Part shown: piece by piece, positions 16,388 to 25,282 of the stretch
Position numbering within the stretch: the first letter of the stretch is position 1
How the letters are laid out: every line of letters starts with the position of its first letter
Origin: DASYRM01 sp036004405
GTDB lineage: Bacteria; Acidobacteriota; Vicinamibacteria; Vicinamibacterales; UBA2999
Length of the DNA: 64,000 bases
Direction of reading: 5' to 3'
NCBI GenBank assembly: GCA_036004405.1
Contig: DASYRM010000113.1
Location: 62,001 to 126,000 of the forward strand
The notes under the pieces: generated by a model
Seen by the model: the letters and a program-made list of their open reading frames with translations, nothing else
Told to the model about the DNA's origin: nothing
The model's database searches: none
Translations under genes and position numbers: made by a program

Positions 16388-16399
16388 GGACCAAGGACT
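16306..16399. repeat. heptameric GGACCAA/GGACTAA tandem and inverted repeat
   Basis: Consecutive 7-bp units of the type GGACYAA run on the right side. Their reverse complement TTGGTCC runs on the left, giving a large hairpin between the convergent UPF0104 and sulfatase-like genes. It encodes the tail of the former. Confidence 0.8.
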
Positions 16400-16404
16400 G
16401 CGTC

Positions 16405-18546
16405 TTACGGCCGGCCGCGCCCCAGGAGGCTCAGCGACGGGTCGCCCTTGAACCGCGTCCGTGCCTCGGCGCGGATGGCCTCGGCGCGTTCCTTGTTGCC
16501 CATCGCCGTCCAGGCCCGGGCCGCGGCGCTGCTGCCCTCGGGCGTCGGCAGCGCTTCGACGAGATCCTCCAGCACCAGCGCCGCATCGTCCTCGCGATCG
16601 AGCGAGTGATAGAGCAGGGCGAGCGTGACGTAGGCGCGAGGGTCGAGCGGAAACAGCCGGACTTCTTCCTTCAACTGCGTTTCGGCGTCCGCCGGCTGTT
16701 CGAGGTGCACGAGCGCTTCGCCGAGCGCCAGGTGCAGCCCGGGCAGCGTGCCGCCGCCGCCTTCGCCGCCGTCCCACCGCGACGCTTCGAGCAGGGCCGC
16801 CTGCGCTTCTTCGTAGTGCCCGCCGTCGAGCAGCTCGCGGCCGCGCACGAACTGCCGCAGCGCGCGCGAGCCGTCGAGGTCGAACCGCGCCTGCGCCGAG
16901 CGCTCCGCGGCGGCGACGTCGCGACGATCGATGGCGATGCGGGCGGCGGCTTCGAGCGCCGCGGCGCGATCGGCGGGCGCGCCGCCCTCGCTCAGCGCCA
17001 CGGCGGCGTCGGCCTTCTGCTGCGCCTGATCGAGCTTGCCGGCGCGGGCGAGCGCGTGCGACAGCGCCAGCGTCGTCGTCACCCGATCGGGCCAGGTCTT
17101 GTCGGCGTCGCCAAACACCGTGACCGCCTCCTCGAGGCGGCCGGCGCGCTCGAGCAGCGTGCCGAGCTGCAGCTGCAGCGCCGGCACCTGCGGGTTGGCG
17201 CGCACCAGCTCCCGCAGCCCCGCGGCTGCGGCGCCGAACTGACGCGTGCCGACGAGCGCGGCGGCGCGGCGATGACCGTCGAGCAGCATGGCCTGGTCGT
17301 CGGGGAGTGCCGTGGCGGTGGTCTCCGGCAGATCGGGCGCCGCCATCAGGATGCCGAGCTGCGCGAAGAGCTCGGCGTCGAGCGTCGAGAGCGCCGCGGC
17401 AGCGGCCGGCATGCGTGAGTCGAGCAGGCGGTTGAGCGCGGCGCCGAGCGCCGCGGCGTCGTGCACGACCGGCGTGGGGTTCGGCAGGTCGGCACGGTCG
17501 AGCGTCACCAGCCGGTCGGTGGCCTCGCGCACGAGACGGGCGCCGTCGCTCGTGAGCGCGTACGACGGACGGCCGCCGAACCGGTACCACGCGGCGAGCG
17601 ACTCCGCGTAGAGCGGACGCACCGGCACCGTCTCGTCGCTGTCGTCGAGCACCGCGCGCAGCGAGCGGCCGCGGAGGCCGCCCGGGATCGGGGCGCGCAC
17701 CAGGTCGAGCACCGTCGGCAGGAGGTCGATGTGCTGCACGGGCGGCCGCACCCGCCGTCCGGCGCCGTCCTGATCCGGCTGCTTCACGATGAGCGGGACG
17801 CGCAGCGTGGCGTCGTCGAGCCGCCCGGTGACGGCGCCGGCGCCGCGCCCGCCCACCACGATGATCGTGGCCTTGTCGTAGAGCCGGCGCTCTTTCAGCA
17901 GATCGAGCAGGCTGCGCGCCACGGCGTCCACGCCCGCGGCCGGCACCTCCACGAAGAGCATGAACCGCTGGCCGTTCTGCGATCGCAGCCACTGCGCGGC
18001 GGTCTCGAACGTGGCGGCTCCTGGCCGCTCGACGACCGGCCGATCCTGCGCGTCCTCGCCGAGCTCGCCGCCGTAGAACGCGAAACCGCGCGAGAGCCCG
18101 GTGGTCTTGCGCAGGAGGAACGACGACACCGCGGCGCCGGTGGAGAAGCCGCGGCTGCGCAGCAGCTCCGCCAGCGTCCGGGTATCGGTCTTCAGCGCGA
18201 ATCCGGCTTCGTCACGGACGCCGTGATCGAACGGCAGCTGCCCGGTGAGGAGCGACGTGTAGGCCGGCAACATGGCCGGGGAATGGATGTAGGCGTGCTC
18301 GAAGACGACGCTGTCGGCGGCGAGCGCGTCGATGGCCGGCGCCGCGCTCGTGCGCGCGCCGTACGACGTGAGCGCCGTGCTCGACAGACCGTCCACGGCG
18401 AGCAGGACGATCGGCCCCTGATGCGGCGGCGACTCGCGTGCGTACCACCAGCCCACCGCCGCGGCGCCCACCGCCGCCGTGAACACCAGCGTGACGATGA
18501 GCGTCGCCTGCCAACGGCGAGTGCGTACGCGTGGCCGGCCCGGCAT
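16405..18546 (-). CDS. membrane-anchored degenerate sulfatase-fold protein with TPR repeats
   Basis: 713 aa. A signal anchor (residues 15-36), an alkaline-phosphatase/sulfatase-like domain (about 45-370) and TPR-like helical repeats (about 400-700). The fold is recognised from PIVLLAVDGLSSTAL, TSLLTGQLPFDHGVRDE and HIDLLPTVLDL. The catalytic position (Cys/Ser, or Thr in the related TPR-fused sulfatases) is Met92 in SPAMLPAYTSLLTG. The following Arg/His position is Tyr, and the SDHG metal motif is replaced by GGRGAG. It is therefore probably a non-catalytic binding protein. Convergent with the UPF0104 gene, last in the minus-strand cluster. Confidence 0.82.
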   Translation of the reverse strand: MPGRPRVRTRRWQATLIVTLVFTAAVGAAAVGWWYARESPPHQGPIVLLAVDGLSSTALTSYGARTSAAPAIDALAADSVVFEHAYIHSPAMLPAYTSLLTGQLPFDHGVRDEAGFALKTDTRTLAELLRSRGFSTGAAVSSFLLRKTTGLSRGFAFYGGELGEDAQDRPVVERPGAATFETAAQWLRSQNGQRFMLFVEVPAAGVDAVARSLLDLLKERRLYDKATIIVVGGRGAGAVTGRLDDATLRVPLIVKQPDQDGAGRRVRPPVQHIDLLPTVLDLVRAPIPGGLRGRSLRAVLDDSDETVPVRPLYAESLAAWYRFGGRPSYALTSDGARLVREATDRLVTLDRADLPNPTPVVHDAAALGAALNRLLDSRMPAAAAALSTLDAELFAQLGILMAAPDLPETTATALPDDQAMLLDGHRRAAALVGTRQFGAAAAGLRELVRANPQVPALQLQLGTLLERAGRLEEAVTVFGDADKTWPDRVTTTLALSHALARAGKLDQAQQKADAAVALSEGGAPADRAAALEAAARIAIDRRDVAAAERSAQARFDLDGSRALRQFVRGRELLDGGHYEEAQAALLEASRWDGGEGGGGTLPGLHLALGEALVHLEQPADAETQLKEEVRLFPLDPRAYVTLALLYHSLDREDDAALVLEDLVEALPTPEGSSAAARAWTAMGNKERAEAIRAEARTRFKGDPSLSLLGRGRP

Positions 18547-18575
18547 ATCTCTGAACGGGATCCTGAGGCCTGCTG

Positions 18576-19229
18576 CTACTGGTTGCGCGAGACGGCGCGG
18601 ATGGCCGCGCTTTCGGCCAGCGCCCGCTCGTTGGTGGCGTCGCTCTTGAGCAGTTGATCGTAGGCGTCGAGCGCCTGGCGGTAGAGGGTCTGCCGCGCGC
18701 CGGGATCGTTTTCGGCCATCGCCTTGCGGCGATACAGATCACCGATCACCAGGTTGACGGAGGTGAGCTTCGGGTTCTTGGTGCGGATCTCCTGATACGC
18801 CGTGATCGCCTGATCGAGCCGGCCGGCGTCGCGCAGCCCCGCGGCCTCCTGAATCATCTGCTGGATGTTGCGATCGAGCGCGTTCGGGATCGGCCCGGGA
18901 TCCTTGCCGAGCATGAACTGCATCGGCGGCGCCGCGGCGACGCGAATCGGGGCGTTGGTCTCGACGGTGAAAAAGCCCGGCGCCTCCACGGTAAAGTGCC
19001 AGGTTCCGCTCTTGAGGCCGATCATCGCCCAGCGCCCCCGATCGTCGGTGGCGGAGGCGAACTGCGCCGGCGAGGCATCCGGGTTGGTCGCCTTTACCGT
19101 CGCGCCCTTGATGGCCTTGCCGGTTGTGTCCTTCACCGTCCCCATGGCCCGCCCCTGCGCGTGGGCGGCGGCGGCCAGGCCGAGGAGAACGGCAACGGAG
19201 GCCGTTACGATGCGGAGCTGCAGTCGCAT
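18576..19229 (-). CDS. secreted carboxypeptidase-regulatory-like / TPR protein
   Basis: About 217 aa from the ATG at 19229 (19238 is an alternative). Signal peptide ending at AHAQG, then a transthyretin-like carboxypeptidase-regulatory domain (about 25-100) with the GTVKDTTGKAIKGATV pattern. A TPR-like helical region follows (about 115-215). Such periplasmic proteins act as scaffolds in many Acidobacteria. It lies 29 bp upstream of the TPR-sulfatase gene in the same orientation. Confidence 0.8.
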   Translation of the reverse strand: MRLQLRIVTASVAVLLGLAAAAHAQGRAMGTVKDTTGKAIKGATVKATNPDASPAQFASATDDRGRWAMIGLKSGTWHFTVEAPGFFTVETNAPIRVAAAPPMQFMLGKDPGPIPNALDRNIQQMIQEAAGLRDAGRLDQAITAYQEIRTKNPKLTSVNLVIGDLYRRKAMAENDPGARQTLYRQALDAYDQLLKSDATNERALAESAAIRAVSRNQ

Positions 19230-19304
19230 GGGCCCCATCTTATCGCAGCTCGGTAAGTCCCGGTCCGGCCGGATTTGCCGCCTAACTCACACGAGATTGG
19301 AGAC

Positions 19305-20564
19305 TTATCGATTTCCGGCCACCAGCGCCGGCCGCCGCCCGACCTTCCGGCTGTTCGAGCGCGAGTCGAAGTGGATGTCGTCGTCGGTGTTCGGGCGGGT
19401 ATCGGGCCCGCTGCTCCACAGCACGAAGGCGTCGCCATTCGTCTCGTAGCCATACCGTCGGCCGTCGAACGGATCTTCGGGCTCGAATTCGTAGCGCCGA
19501 GCCCGATTGAATCGTTTGTAGAGCTCGTCGTCGTCGGCCGGCAGGTCGCGGCCAGCGGACGATTCCTGCCGCAGGAAGATGACCAGGCGATCGAAGTCCT
19601 CGGCGAGCTGCTGGTCCGCGATGTCACGCGGGAGCGGCTCGAGTCTGGGCTCGGGCTGCGCGGCGGCCGCGGCCTGCTGTTGCGACACGGCCTGCGACAG
19701 CTTCGGAAGCAGCACCGCGACGGCCACGCCGCCGACCACGATGGGCAGCGTCACGGCGGCGATCACCGCGAGCGCCCGCACGTTGCCGGCCGTGCGAGGC
19801 ACGGGAACCGACTCGAGGGACGGTTCGAGTACTACGAGGCGCGAGGCGAGAGGCGGGTGCGTGGACACCCACTCGGCCAGGCGCATCAGGCCGGTATTGA
19901 GAGTGGCGCGCTGCGCCACGAGCGCCCGCTGGTTCACGCGCGGGCCGTGTGCCCCGCCCACTGCGAGAATGGACAGCCCCAGCAACGCGCCGTCGCGGTT
20001 GCCCGCCAACGCAAGGCCGTATCGATCGCAGGTGTATTCGCGGGCGCGCGAGAGCGTCGTGCCAAGAAACGGGACCAGATAAGACGGCAGGAGCAGCCAG
20101 TGCCAGCGCAGATGCCCGCGCCAGACGTGCGCCAGCTCGTGACCCACGACCATCTCGCACGCCGCCGTGTTGTCGCCGCATGCGTTCACCAGATCGGAGT
20201 ACAGCACGATGATGTCGGCGGACAGGAATCGCGTCGCGAACGCGTTGAGGGCGCCGCCCGACTGCAGCAGGTACGCTTCAGGAGCCCGCGCGAGCCCGAT
20301 GCGCTTCGACAGCCGCTCCACCATCTCGTGCAGCTCGGGAAACTGATCCGGGCCGAGACGGACGCCGTTGCCGCGGACGTGCGCAATCAGCAGCATGTGC
20401 GTGACGAAGAAGAACCACCCGAGGAGGATCGCGTAGACGATCCCGATGACCGAGATCGTCAGCAGGGCCCAGAGCAGGACCGAGACGAGGAGCGCCAGGA
20501 CGGAGAGCCAGGGCTCGCTGCGCCAAGGCTGGACGCGAACGCGTTCTTCCGACGGATGCAGCAC
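19305..20564 (-). CDS. M48 family zinc metalloprotease with pseudopilin-like C-terminus
   Basis: 419 aa. Two membrane helices (about 20-60), then an M48 catalytic domain with HELAH (H142, E143, H146) and the third zinc ligand E176 in REYTCDRYG, as in HtpX and BepA-like proteases. A further helix lies near 285. The last ~95 residues carry DPFDGRRYGY, NGDAFVLWSSGPD and NTDDDI, the calcium-binding C-terminal signature of GspG-type major pseudopilins. This fusion is unusual. The cluster context (ctaA/ctaB) suggests membrane-protein quality control. Confidence 0.88.
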   Translation of the reverse strand: MLHPSEERVRVQPWRSEPWLSVLALLVSVLLWALLTISVIGIVYAILLGWFFFVTHMLLIAHVRGNGVRLGPDQFPELHEMVERLSKRIGLARAPEAYLLQSGGALNAFATRFLSADIIVLYSDLVNACGDNTAACEMVVGHELAHVWRGHLRWHWLLLPSYLVPFLGTTLSRAREYTCDRYGLALAGNRDGALLGLSILAVGGAHGPRVNQRALVAQRATLNTGLMRLAEWVSTHPPLASRLVVLEPSLESVPVPRTAGNVRALAVIAAVTLPIVVGGVAVAVLLPKLSQAVSQQQAAAAAQPEPRLEPLPRDIADQQLAEDFDRLVIFLRQESSAGRDLPADDDELYKRFNRARRYEFEPEDPFDGRRYGYETNGDAFVLWSSGPDTRPNTDDDIHFDSRSNSRKVGRRPALVAGNR

Positions 20565-20594
20565 GTGACCTCCCTGTAAAGGCGATGGGGTCCG

Positions 20595-21011
20595 TCAGTA
20601 AATCCGATAGAGCATCACGTAAATAACGACGCCGGTCACTGAGACGTACATCCACAGCGGCAGCGTCCAGCGGGCCAGCGGTACGTGGCGGTCGAAGCGC
20701 CCGCGCAGCCCTCGATTGGCGGTCACGAGCGCCATCGGCAGGATGACCGCGGCGAGCACGATGTGCGTGACGAGGATCGTCAGGTAGACCACGCGCACGG
20801 GACCCTGGCCTGGGAACGGCTTCGATCCGATGTTCGCGTGATAGGTGACGTAGCTCACCAGGAAGAGCGCGGAGGTGCCGAGCGCCGTGAGCATGGCGCG
20901 CTGGTGGTTCACGCGGTCGCGACGGCGGATGAAGACGTAGCCAAGCGTGAGGCAGAGCGCCGAGATCGCGTTCAGCGTGGCGTTGAGCGCCGGGAGGTCG
21001 GAGATCTGCAT
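20595..21011 (-). CDS. DUF420 membrane protein (CtaM-like)
   Basis: 138 aa from the ATG at 21011, with four to five helices and the DUF420 pattern (LTLGYVFIRRRDRVNHQRAM, SYVTYHANIG, HIVLAAVILPMAL). DUF420/CtaM proteins are needed for maturation of aa3-type cytochrome oxidases in Gram-positive bacteria. It lies 8 bp after ctaB, supporting the same role here. Confidence 0.85.
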   Translation of the reverse strand: MQISDLPALNATLNAISALCLTLGYVFIRRRDRVNHQRAMLTALGTSALFLVSYVTYHANIGSKPFPGQGPVRVVYLTILVTHIVLAAVILPMALVTANRGLRGRFDRHVPLARWTLPLWMYVSVTGVVIYVMLYRIY

Positions 21012-21019
21012 CCGCCTGG

Positions 21020-21937
21020 CTACATCCAGACGCGGTTGGCGACGAGCGCGCCGAGCAGCAGCGCAAGGTAGAGGATCGAAAACAGAAACAGGCGGCGCGC
21101 CGTGCCGGGCGAGCGTTCCTGCGCGAAGCGCACGCTGAGCCCGATGTAGAGGAACCCGAGCACCGTGGCGACGGCGGCGTACGGCAGACCGGCGAGTCCG
21201 GTGATGACCGGCAGCAGGCTGACCGGCCACAGCACCGCGGCGTAGAGCAGCGCCTGATACCCCGTGCGGCGGCCGTCGGGTTCGAGCACCGGAAGCAGTG
21301 GAATGCCGGCCCGTGCGTAGTCGTCGCGATACATCCACGCGATGGCCAGGAAGTGCGGCATCTGCCACAGGAACACGATGCCGAACAGCACCACTGCCGG
21401 CCCGGAGACCGATCCGGTGGCCGCCGCCCAGCCGATCACGGGCGGCAGCGCGCCGGGCACGGCGCCGACGAGCGTGGCGAGCGACGTCCGCGTCTTGAGC
21501 GGCGTATAGAGGAACACGTAGCTCGCGAGCGTCGCGGCCGCCACTGCGGCCGCCGTGAGGTTGGTGAACACGGCGAGCTCCACGAGGCCGGCGATCGACA
21601 GCACGGCACCGAGCGCCGCGCCTTCCGCCGTCCCGAGCCGGCCGGCCGCCAGCGGGCGGTTGCGGGTGCGTCGCATCAACGCGTCCGTCGTGCGCTCGAA
21701 CACCTGGTTCAGCGCCGCCGCTCCGCCCGCGACCAGCGCCGAGCCGACCAGCGTGTGGACGAGCAGCGACGCGGAGACGCCGGCGGGTTCCGCCAGGTAC
21801 AACCCCGCAAGCGTCGTGATCAGGACGAGCAGGTTGAGCCGCGGCTTGGTGAGCGTCACCCAGTCCGCGGCGCGCGCGACGCTGGCGCCGCGCGCGTCGG
21901 CCTGCGGGGCGTCGGCCGTGGGGGCCCCGCTCGTCAC
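21020..21937 (-). CDS. ctaB: protoheme IX farnesyltransferase (heme O synthase)
   Basis: Transfers a farnesyl group to heme b, producing heme O for terminal oxidases. 305 aa with seven to nine helices of the UbiA superfamily. The first aspartate-rich motif is NQVFERTTDALMRRTRNRPL (NxxxDxxxD type); TKPRLNLLVLITT opens the domain. It overlaps ctaA by 4 bp (ATGA). Confidence 0.95.
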   Translation of the reverse strand: MTSGAPTADAPQADARGASVARAADWVTLTKPRLNLLVLITTLAGLYLAEPAGVSASLLVHTLVGSALVAGGAAALNQVFERTTDALMRRTRNRPLAAGRLGTAEGAALGAVLSIAGLVELAVFTNLTAAAVAAATLASYVFLYTPLKTRTSLATLVGAVPGALPPVIGWAAATGSVSGPAVVLFGIVFLWQMPHFLAIAWMYRDDYARAGIPLLPVLEPDGRRTGYQALLYAAVLWPVSLLPVITGLAGLPYAAVATVLGFLYIGLSVRFAQERSPGTARRLFLFSILYLALLLGALVANRVWM

Positions 21938-22929
21938 GCGCGCGCCCCGGCCGCGGCACCCGAATGATCAGGGCCGGCCGTCAGGCGGCTGTCGGCCACG
22001 CGGCCGGCGGGCCCGAGCGCGTCGCCGAAGCGGGCCCGATGCGCGCGCAGCGTCAGGATCAGCGTGGTGGCCAGGATGCTGGCGCCGGTGACCACGTGCA
22101 GCGAGTTGATGATGTATTCTTTGCGGCTCAGCACGGTGAGCGCGCCGAGCGTGATCTGGAGCGTCACCAGCGCGAGGAGCAGGATCGAGGGCCGCAGCAG
22201 TTCGAGCCGGTTGCGGTGACGCGCGAGCACGTGGCCGGTGGTGGCCAGGAGCATCAGCGTCACACACAGCGCGCCGACGCGATGCGCGAAGTGGATGGCG
22301 ATCTTCGGATCCCAGTGGTCCGGCACCAGGTGGCCGAACATCCACGGGAAGTCGGGAATTGCCAGCCCCGCGTCGGTGTGCCGCATGGTCGCGCCGACGA
22401 CGATCTGCAGGTACACCGTGGCCAGCGTGGCCAGCGCGACGCGCTGCAGGGTGCGATCGTCTGGCGCCGGCCCGCGGCGGGAGTAGCGCGAGCGCCAGCC
22501 GGGCGACGTGACGAGCGCAATCGTGGTGGTGAGGCAGAACACGATCTCCGCCAGGCTCGCGTGCGCGATCGAGATCGGATCGGGCAGGTACCACAACACG
22601 GTGATGCCGCCCAGCACTCCCTGCGTAATCACCGCGCCGAGCGCGATGAACCCGAGCCGCCGCACCCAGCGCCGCGGTTCCACCCGCCAGAGCCAGAACG
22701 CGAGCACCAGGATCAGGAAGCCGACGGTGCTCGCAATCAGCCGGTGGCTGTGCTCGTAGAAGATGCCGCCGACCCAGTTCTCCCTCGGGAAGGTGAACAT
22801 GAACCAGCCGTAGGAGTTCGGCCAGTCCGGTACGGACAGGCCCGAGCCCGTGCTGGTGACGAGGCCCCCGGCAAAGATCAGGACAGCCGTGGAGGCGGCC
22901 GTCAGGAGCGCGAAGAGAAACAGGAGCAT
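21934..22929 (-). CDS. ctaA: heme A synthase (COX15/CtaA)
   Basis: Oxidises the C8 methyl of heme O to formyl. 331 aa from the ATG at 22929 (MLLFLFALLTAAST), which begins the first helix; a start at 22995 would overlap the upstream lipoprotein gene. Eight helices in two four-helix halves. Conserved histidines are H60 and H62 (FYEHSHR), His in PISIAHASLAE, and HFAHRVGAL in the second half. GLSVPDWPNSYG is the family signature. It works with the adjacent CtaB. Confidence 0.95.
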   Translation of the reverse strand: MLLFLFALLTAASTAVLIFAGGLVTSTGSGLSVPDWPNSYGWFMFTFPRENWVGGIFYEHSHRLIASTVGFLILVLAFWLWRVEPRRWVRRLGFIALGAVITQGVLGGITVLWYLPDPISIAHASLAEIVFCLTTTIALVTSPGWRSRYSRRGPAPDDRTLQRVALATLATVYLQIVVGATMRHTDAGLAIPDFPWMFGHLVPDHWDPKIAIHFAHRVGALCVTLMLLATTGHVLARHRNRLELLRPSILLLALVTLQITLGALTVLSRKEYIINSLHVVTGASILATTLILTLRAHRARFGDALGPAGRVADSRLTAGPDHSGAAAGARA

Positions 22930-22948
22930 TCGAACAACTTCCGGTGCC

Positions 22949-23707
22949 TTACCCGCTGAACGTGAAGGCGACGTCCTTCGATTCCTTGGCGCCAATCGTC
23001 ACGCTGGCCGTCTTGGTGCCGAACTTCTCATGCCAGGCCTCCAGCGTGTACGTGCCGGGCGGCAGCCCCTTCAACTCGAACGCCCCGTCGGCGCCGGTGA
23101 CCGCGAAGAACGGGTGCGCCACGACGCCGACGAACGAGTTCATCCAGCGGTGCACGTCGCAGCGGAAGGGCACCATGATTTCCGGCGTCGTGAAGACGTG
23201 CGTGTCCTTCATGCCCTGCAGCGACTGGCCCATGTTGAACTCCTGGTTCGTCTGCGGCCAGGCGTGGATGTTGTGCAAGGTCATGTCGCTGTTGAGGATC
23301 TCGATCGGCTGGCCAGCCTGCACGCCGAACACGTGCGGGCGGTACTGGCAGCCCTTCTGGTCGAGCACGAGCGCGCTCGTCGGCACCGGGAACTTCAGGT
23401 TGCCAAGGCCATCCTTCACGTAGACGAACACGTTCTGCAGCGAGCCGTCGCCCGACACCATCACCGACTCCGTCTTCGCTCCCGCGTTCATGCAGCGCGG
23501 GTCCGACGACATCGAAATCGTCTCGGCCTTCGGCGGCGTGCCCATGAAGGTCACCTTGCCGATGACGGCGCCGGCTGTGGCCGGGTCTACCGGGTTGGTC
23601 ACCGGGGCCGCCGGCGCGGGGCTCGACGACTTGGACTCGCCCCCGCACGCCGCCGCCAGCGTGGCGACGAGCGCCGTGAACACCATGGTTGTCGAGCCGA
23701 TGCGCAT
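22949..23707 (-). CDS. cupredoxin-like lipoprotein with carboxypeptidase-regulatory C-terminus
   Basis: 252 aa. Lipobox LAAAC with acylated Cys21, then a Ser/Pro linker. The middle domain (about 95-190) has a plastocyanin-like set of possible metal ligands: His in MTLHNIHAWP, Cys and His in VPFRCDVHRWMNSF, and His in VAHPFF. The C-terminus (about 190-252) is a beta-sandwich of the carboxypeptidase-regulatory type. Located immediately upstream of ctaA/ctaB, it may be an electron carrier or copper donor for the oxidase; this is inference. Confidence 0.8.
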   Translation of the reverse strand: MRIGSTTMVFTALVATLAAACGGESKSSSPAPAAPVTNPVDPATAGAVIGKVTFMGTPPKAETISMSSDPRCMNAGAKTESVMVSGDGSLQNVFVYVKDGLGNLKFPVPTSALVLDQKGCQYRPHVFGVQAGQPIEILNSDMTLHNIHAWPQTNQEFNMGQSLQGMKDTHVFTTPEIMVPFRCDVHRWMNSFVGVVAHPFFAVTGADGAFELKGLPPGTYTLEAWHEKFGTKTASVTIGAKESKDVAFTFSG

Positions 23708-23749
23708 GCGGGACCGCTCCTCAGGGAGTAACAGGTAATTATCCCACTT

Positions 23750-25141
23750 CTACGAGGCCGGCCCCCCGGCCGCCTTGATCTTGCGGAGCACCCGGTCGTC
23801 CATCCACTGCTTGCTCCACCAGTCCACCGGCGTCACCTGCTGGCCGCCGACGAGCATCGTGAAGTGGAGGTGGTCGCCGCCGGCCAGACCGGTCATGCCG
23901 CTGCGGCCGATCACCTGCCCCTTCTCCACGCGGTCGCCGACCTTGACGCCGAGCGACGACAGGTGTCCGTAGAGCGACTGCACGCCCATTCCGTGGTCGA
24001 TGATCACGCAGTTGCCGTAGATGCCCAGATACGCGGCGTGCACGATGACGCCCTTCTGCGCCGCCTTGATCGGGACGTTGGCGGTGACGGCGAGGTCGAA
24101 GCCGAGATGCACCTGCTGATCGACGTCCTTGCCCTTGTAGATGTAGGTGCGGGTGTCGGCGAACTTCGCCTCCACCTGCGAGTCGCCCAGCTGCTGAAAG
24201 GCGTCCATGAACATCAGCTCCGGCGACGACTTCTTCGCAAGGCTGGCGATGTAGGCGTTGTTCTCGCGGCGGAGGTCGCCGTTGATCTTCAGGAACCCCG
24301 CGAGCAGGTCGCCGGGCGGCACGCTGATCGACGGTGAGTTGCCGGCGATGGCCGGCACCACGCGGCCGAGGAACTTGTCGTCGATCTCGATGCGGCTCTT
24401 CTGATACGCCTTCGGGAACACGCGGTTGTCGAGCGCGGCCTGCGCCTCGTTGCCCGCCTCGTCGCGCGCGAACACCTGGATGGGCGCGTCGAGCGGCTGA
24501 TCGAACAGCAGGGCGAAGAACGCCACGCGCATGGCGGGGTCGCTGGTGATGCCGACGCCCTTGGCCGGGTAGCCCGGATACTCCTTGTCGCCCACGCGGA
24601 CACCCGACGCGACGTCTTCGGGCGTCGCGCGGTACACCACGAATTCGCTGCCGCCGTGGTTGATGTAGTGGAAGGTCGAGAGCACCGCGAGCTGCGGCGG
24701 CTCCAGGCGGACCTGGACGTCGCGGGTGACGACCGTCTCGATTTCGCGCAGCCCGTAGAGCACCGGCCGGGCCGCCCGCACCGTGATGCGCGCCGGTCCC
24801 GAGCGCAGATCGGGAATGGCCTTCTGCCCGATCGGCTTGATGACATAGACCTTGTCGGCGGCCTCCTTCTTCGCGTCCGTACTAGCAGTGCGCGCCTGCG
24901 GCTCGAGGGTGAACACGTCGTGGTTCACGCCGTTCTGCGCCAGCGTCACGCTGGCGTGTGAGAACCGTCCCTCCGGCGCCTGGAGCGTCAGCTCGAGCGA
25001 TGTGGACTGCCCCACGAAACGGTCGGGGTACTTGAGATCGATCGTCGGGCCGCTCATGCGGCCGGCCCACCACCAGGCGCCGCCGAAGCCGACGGCGGCG
25101 AGAAGGACGATCACCAGCAGGAACTTCAGCAGCGCTCGCAT
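23750..25141 (-). CDS. M23 (LytM-type) zinc endopeptidase, membrane-anchored
   Basis: 463 aa from the ATG at 25141; the frame stays open upstream but overlaps the divergent gene. N-terminal membrane anchor (5-27), two beta-sandwich regions, and a C-terminal LytM domain (about 340-440). The zinc ligands H345 and D349 lie in HLGFDL and H426 in HLHF, so the active site is complete. Such enzymes cleave peptidoglycan cross-bridges or activate amidases. It is 42 bp upstream of the lipoprotein gene on the same strand, so it may head that operon. Confidence 0.9.
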   Translation of the reverse strand: MRALLKFLLVIVLLAAVGFGGAWWWAGRMSGPTIDLKYPDRFVGQSTSLELTLQAPEGRFSHASVTLAQNGVNHDVFTLEPQARTASTDAKKEAADKVYVIKPIGQKAIPDLRSGPARITVRAARPVLYGLREIETVVTRDVQVRLEPPQLAVLSTFHYINHGGSEFVVYRATPEDVASGVRVGDKEYPGYPAKGVGITSDPAMRVAFFALLFDQPLDAPIQVFARDEAGNEAQAALDNRVFPKAYQKSRIEIDDKFLGRVVPAIAGNSPSISVPPGDLLAGFLKINGDLRRENNAYIASLAKKSSPELMFMDAFQQLGDSQVEAKFADTRTYIYKGKDVDQQVHLGFDLAVTANVPIKAAQKGVIVHAAYLGIYGNCVIIDHGMGVQSLYGHLSSLGVKVGDRVEKGQVIGRSGMTGLAGGDHLHFTMLVGGQQVTPVDWWSKQWMDDRVLRKIKAAGGPAS

Positions 25142-25282
25142 CCAGCGATGATAGCGCGGTCGTGGCGCGCGACCGCATGTACGGCTAGCAATTCGCGCTG
25201 TCCTCCAAGGGATTCCCGGGCGCGGTAGGCCGTGACGCTGAGTTAAGCTGCCGGCGCAGCCTTCCGTCAGAGCGAGGTACTG

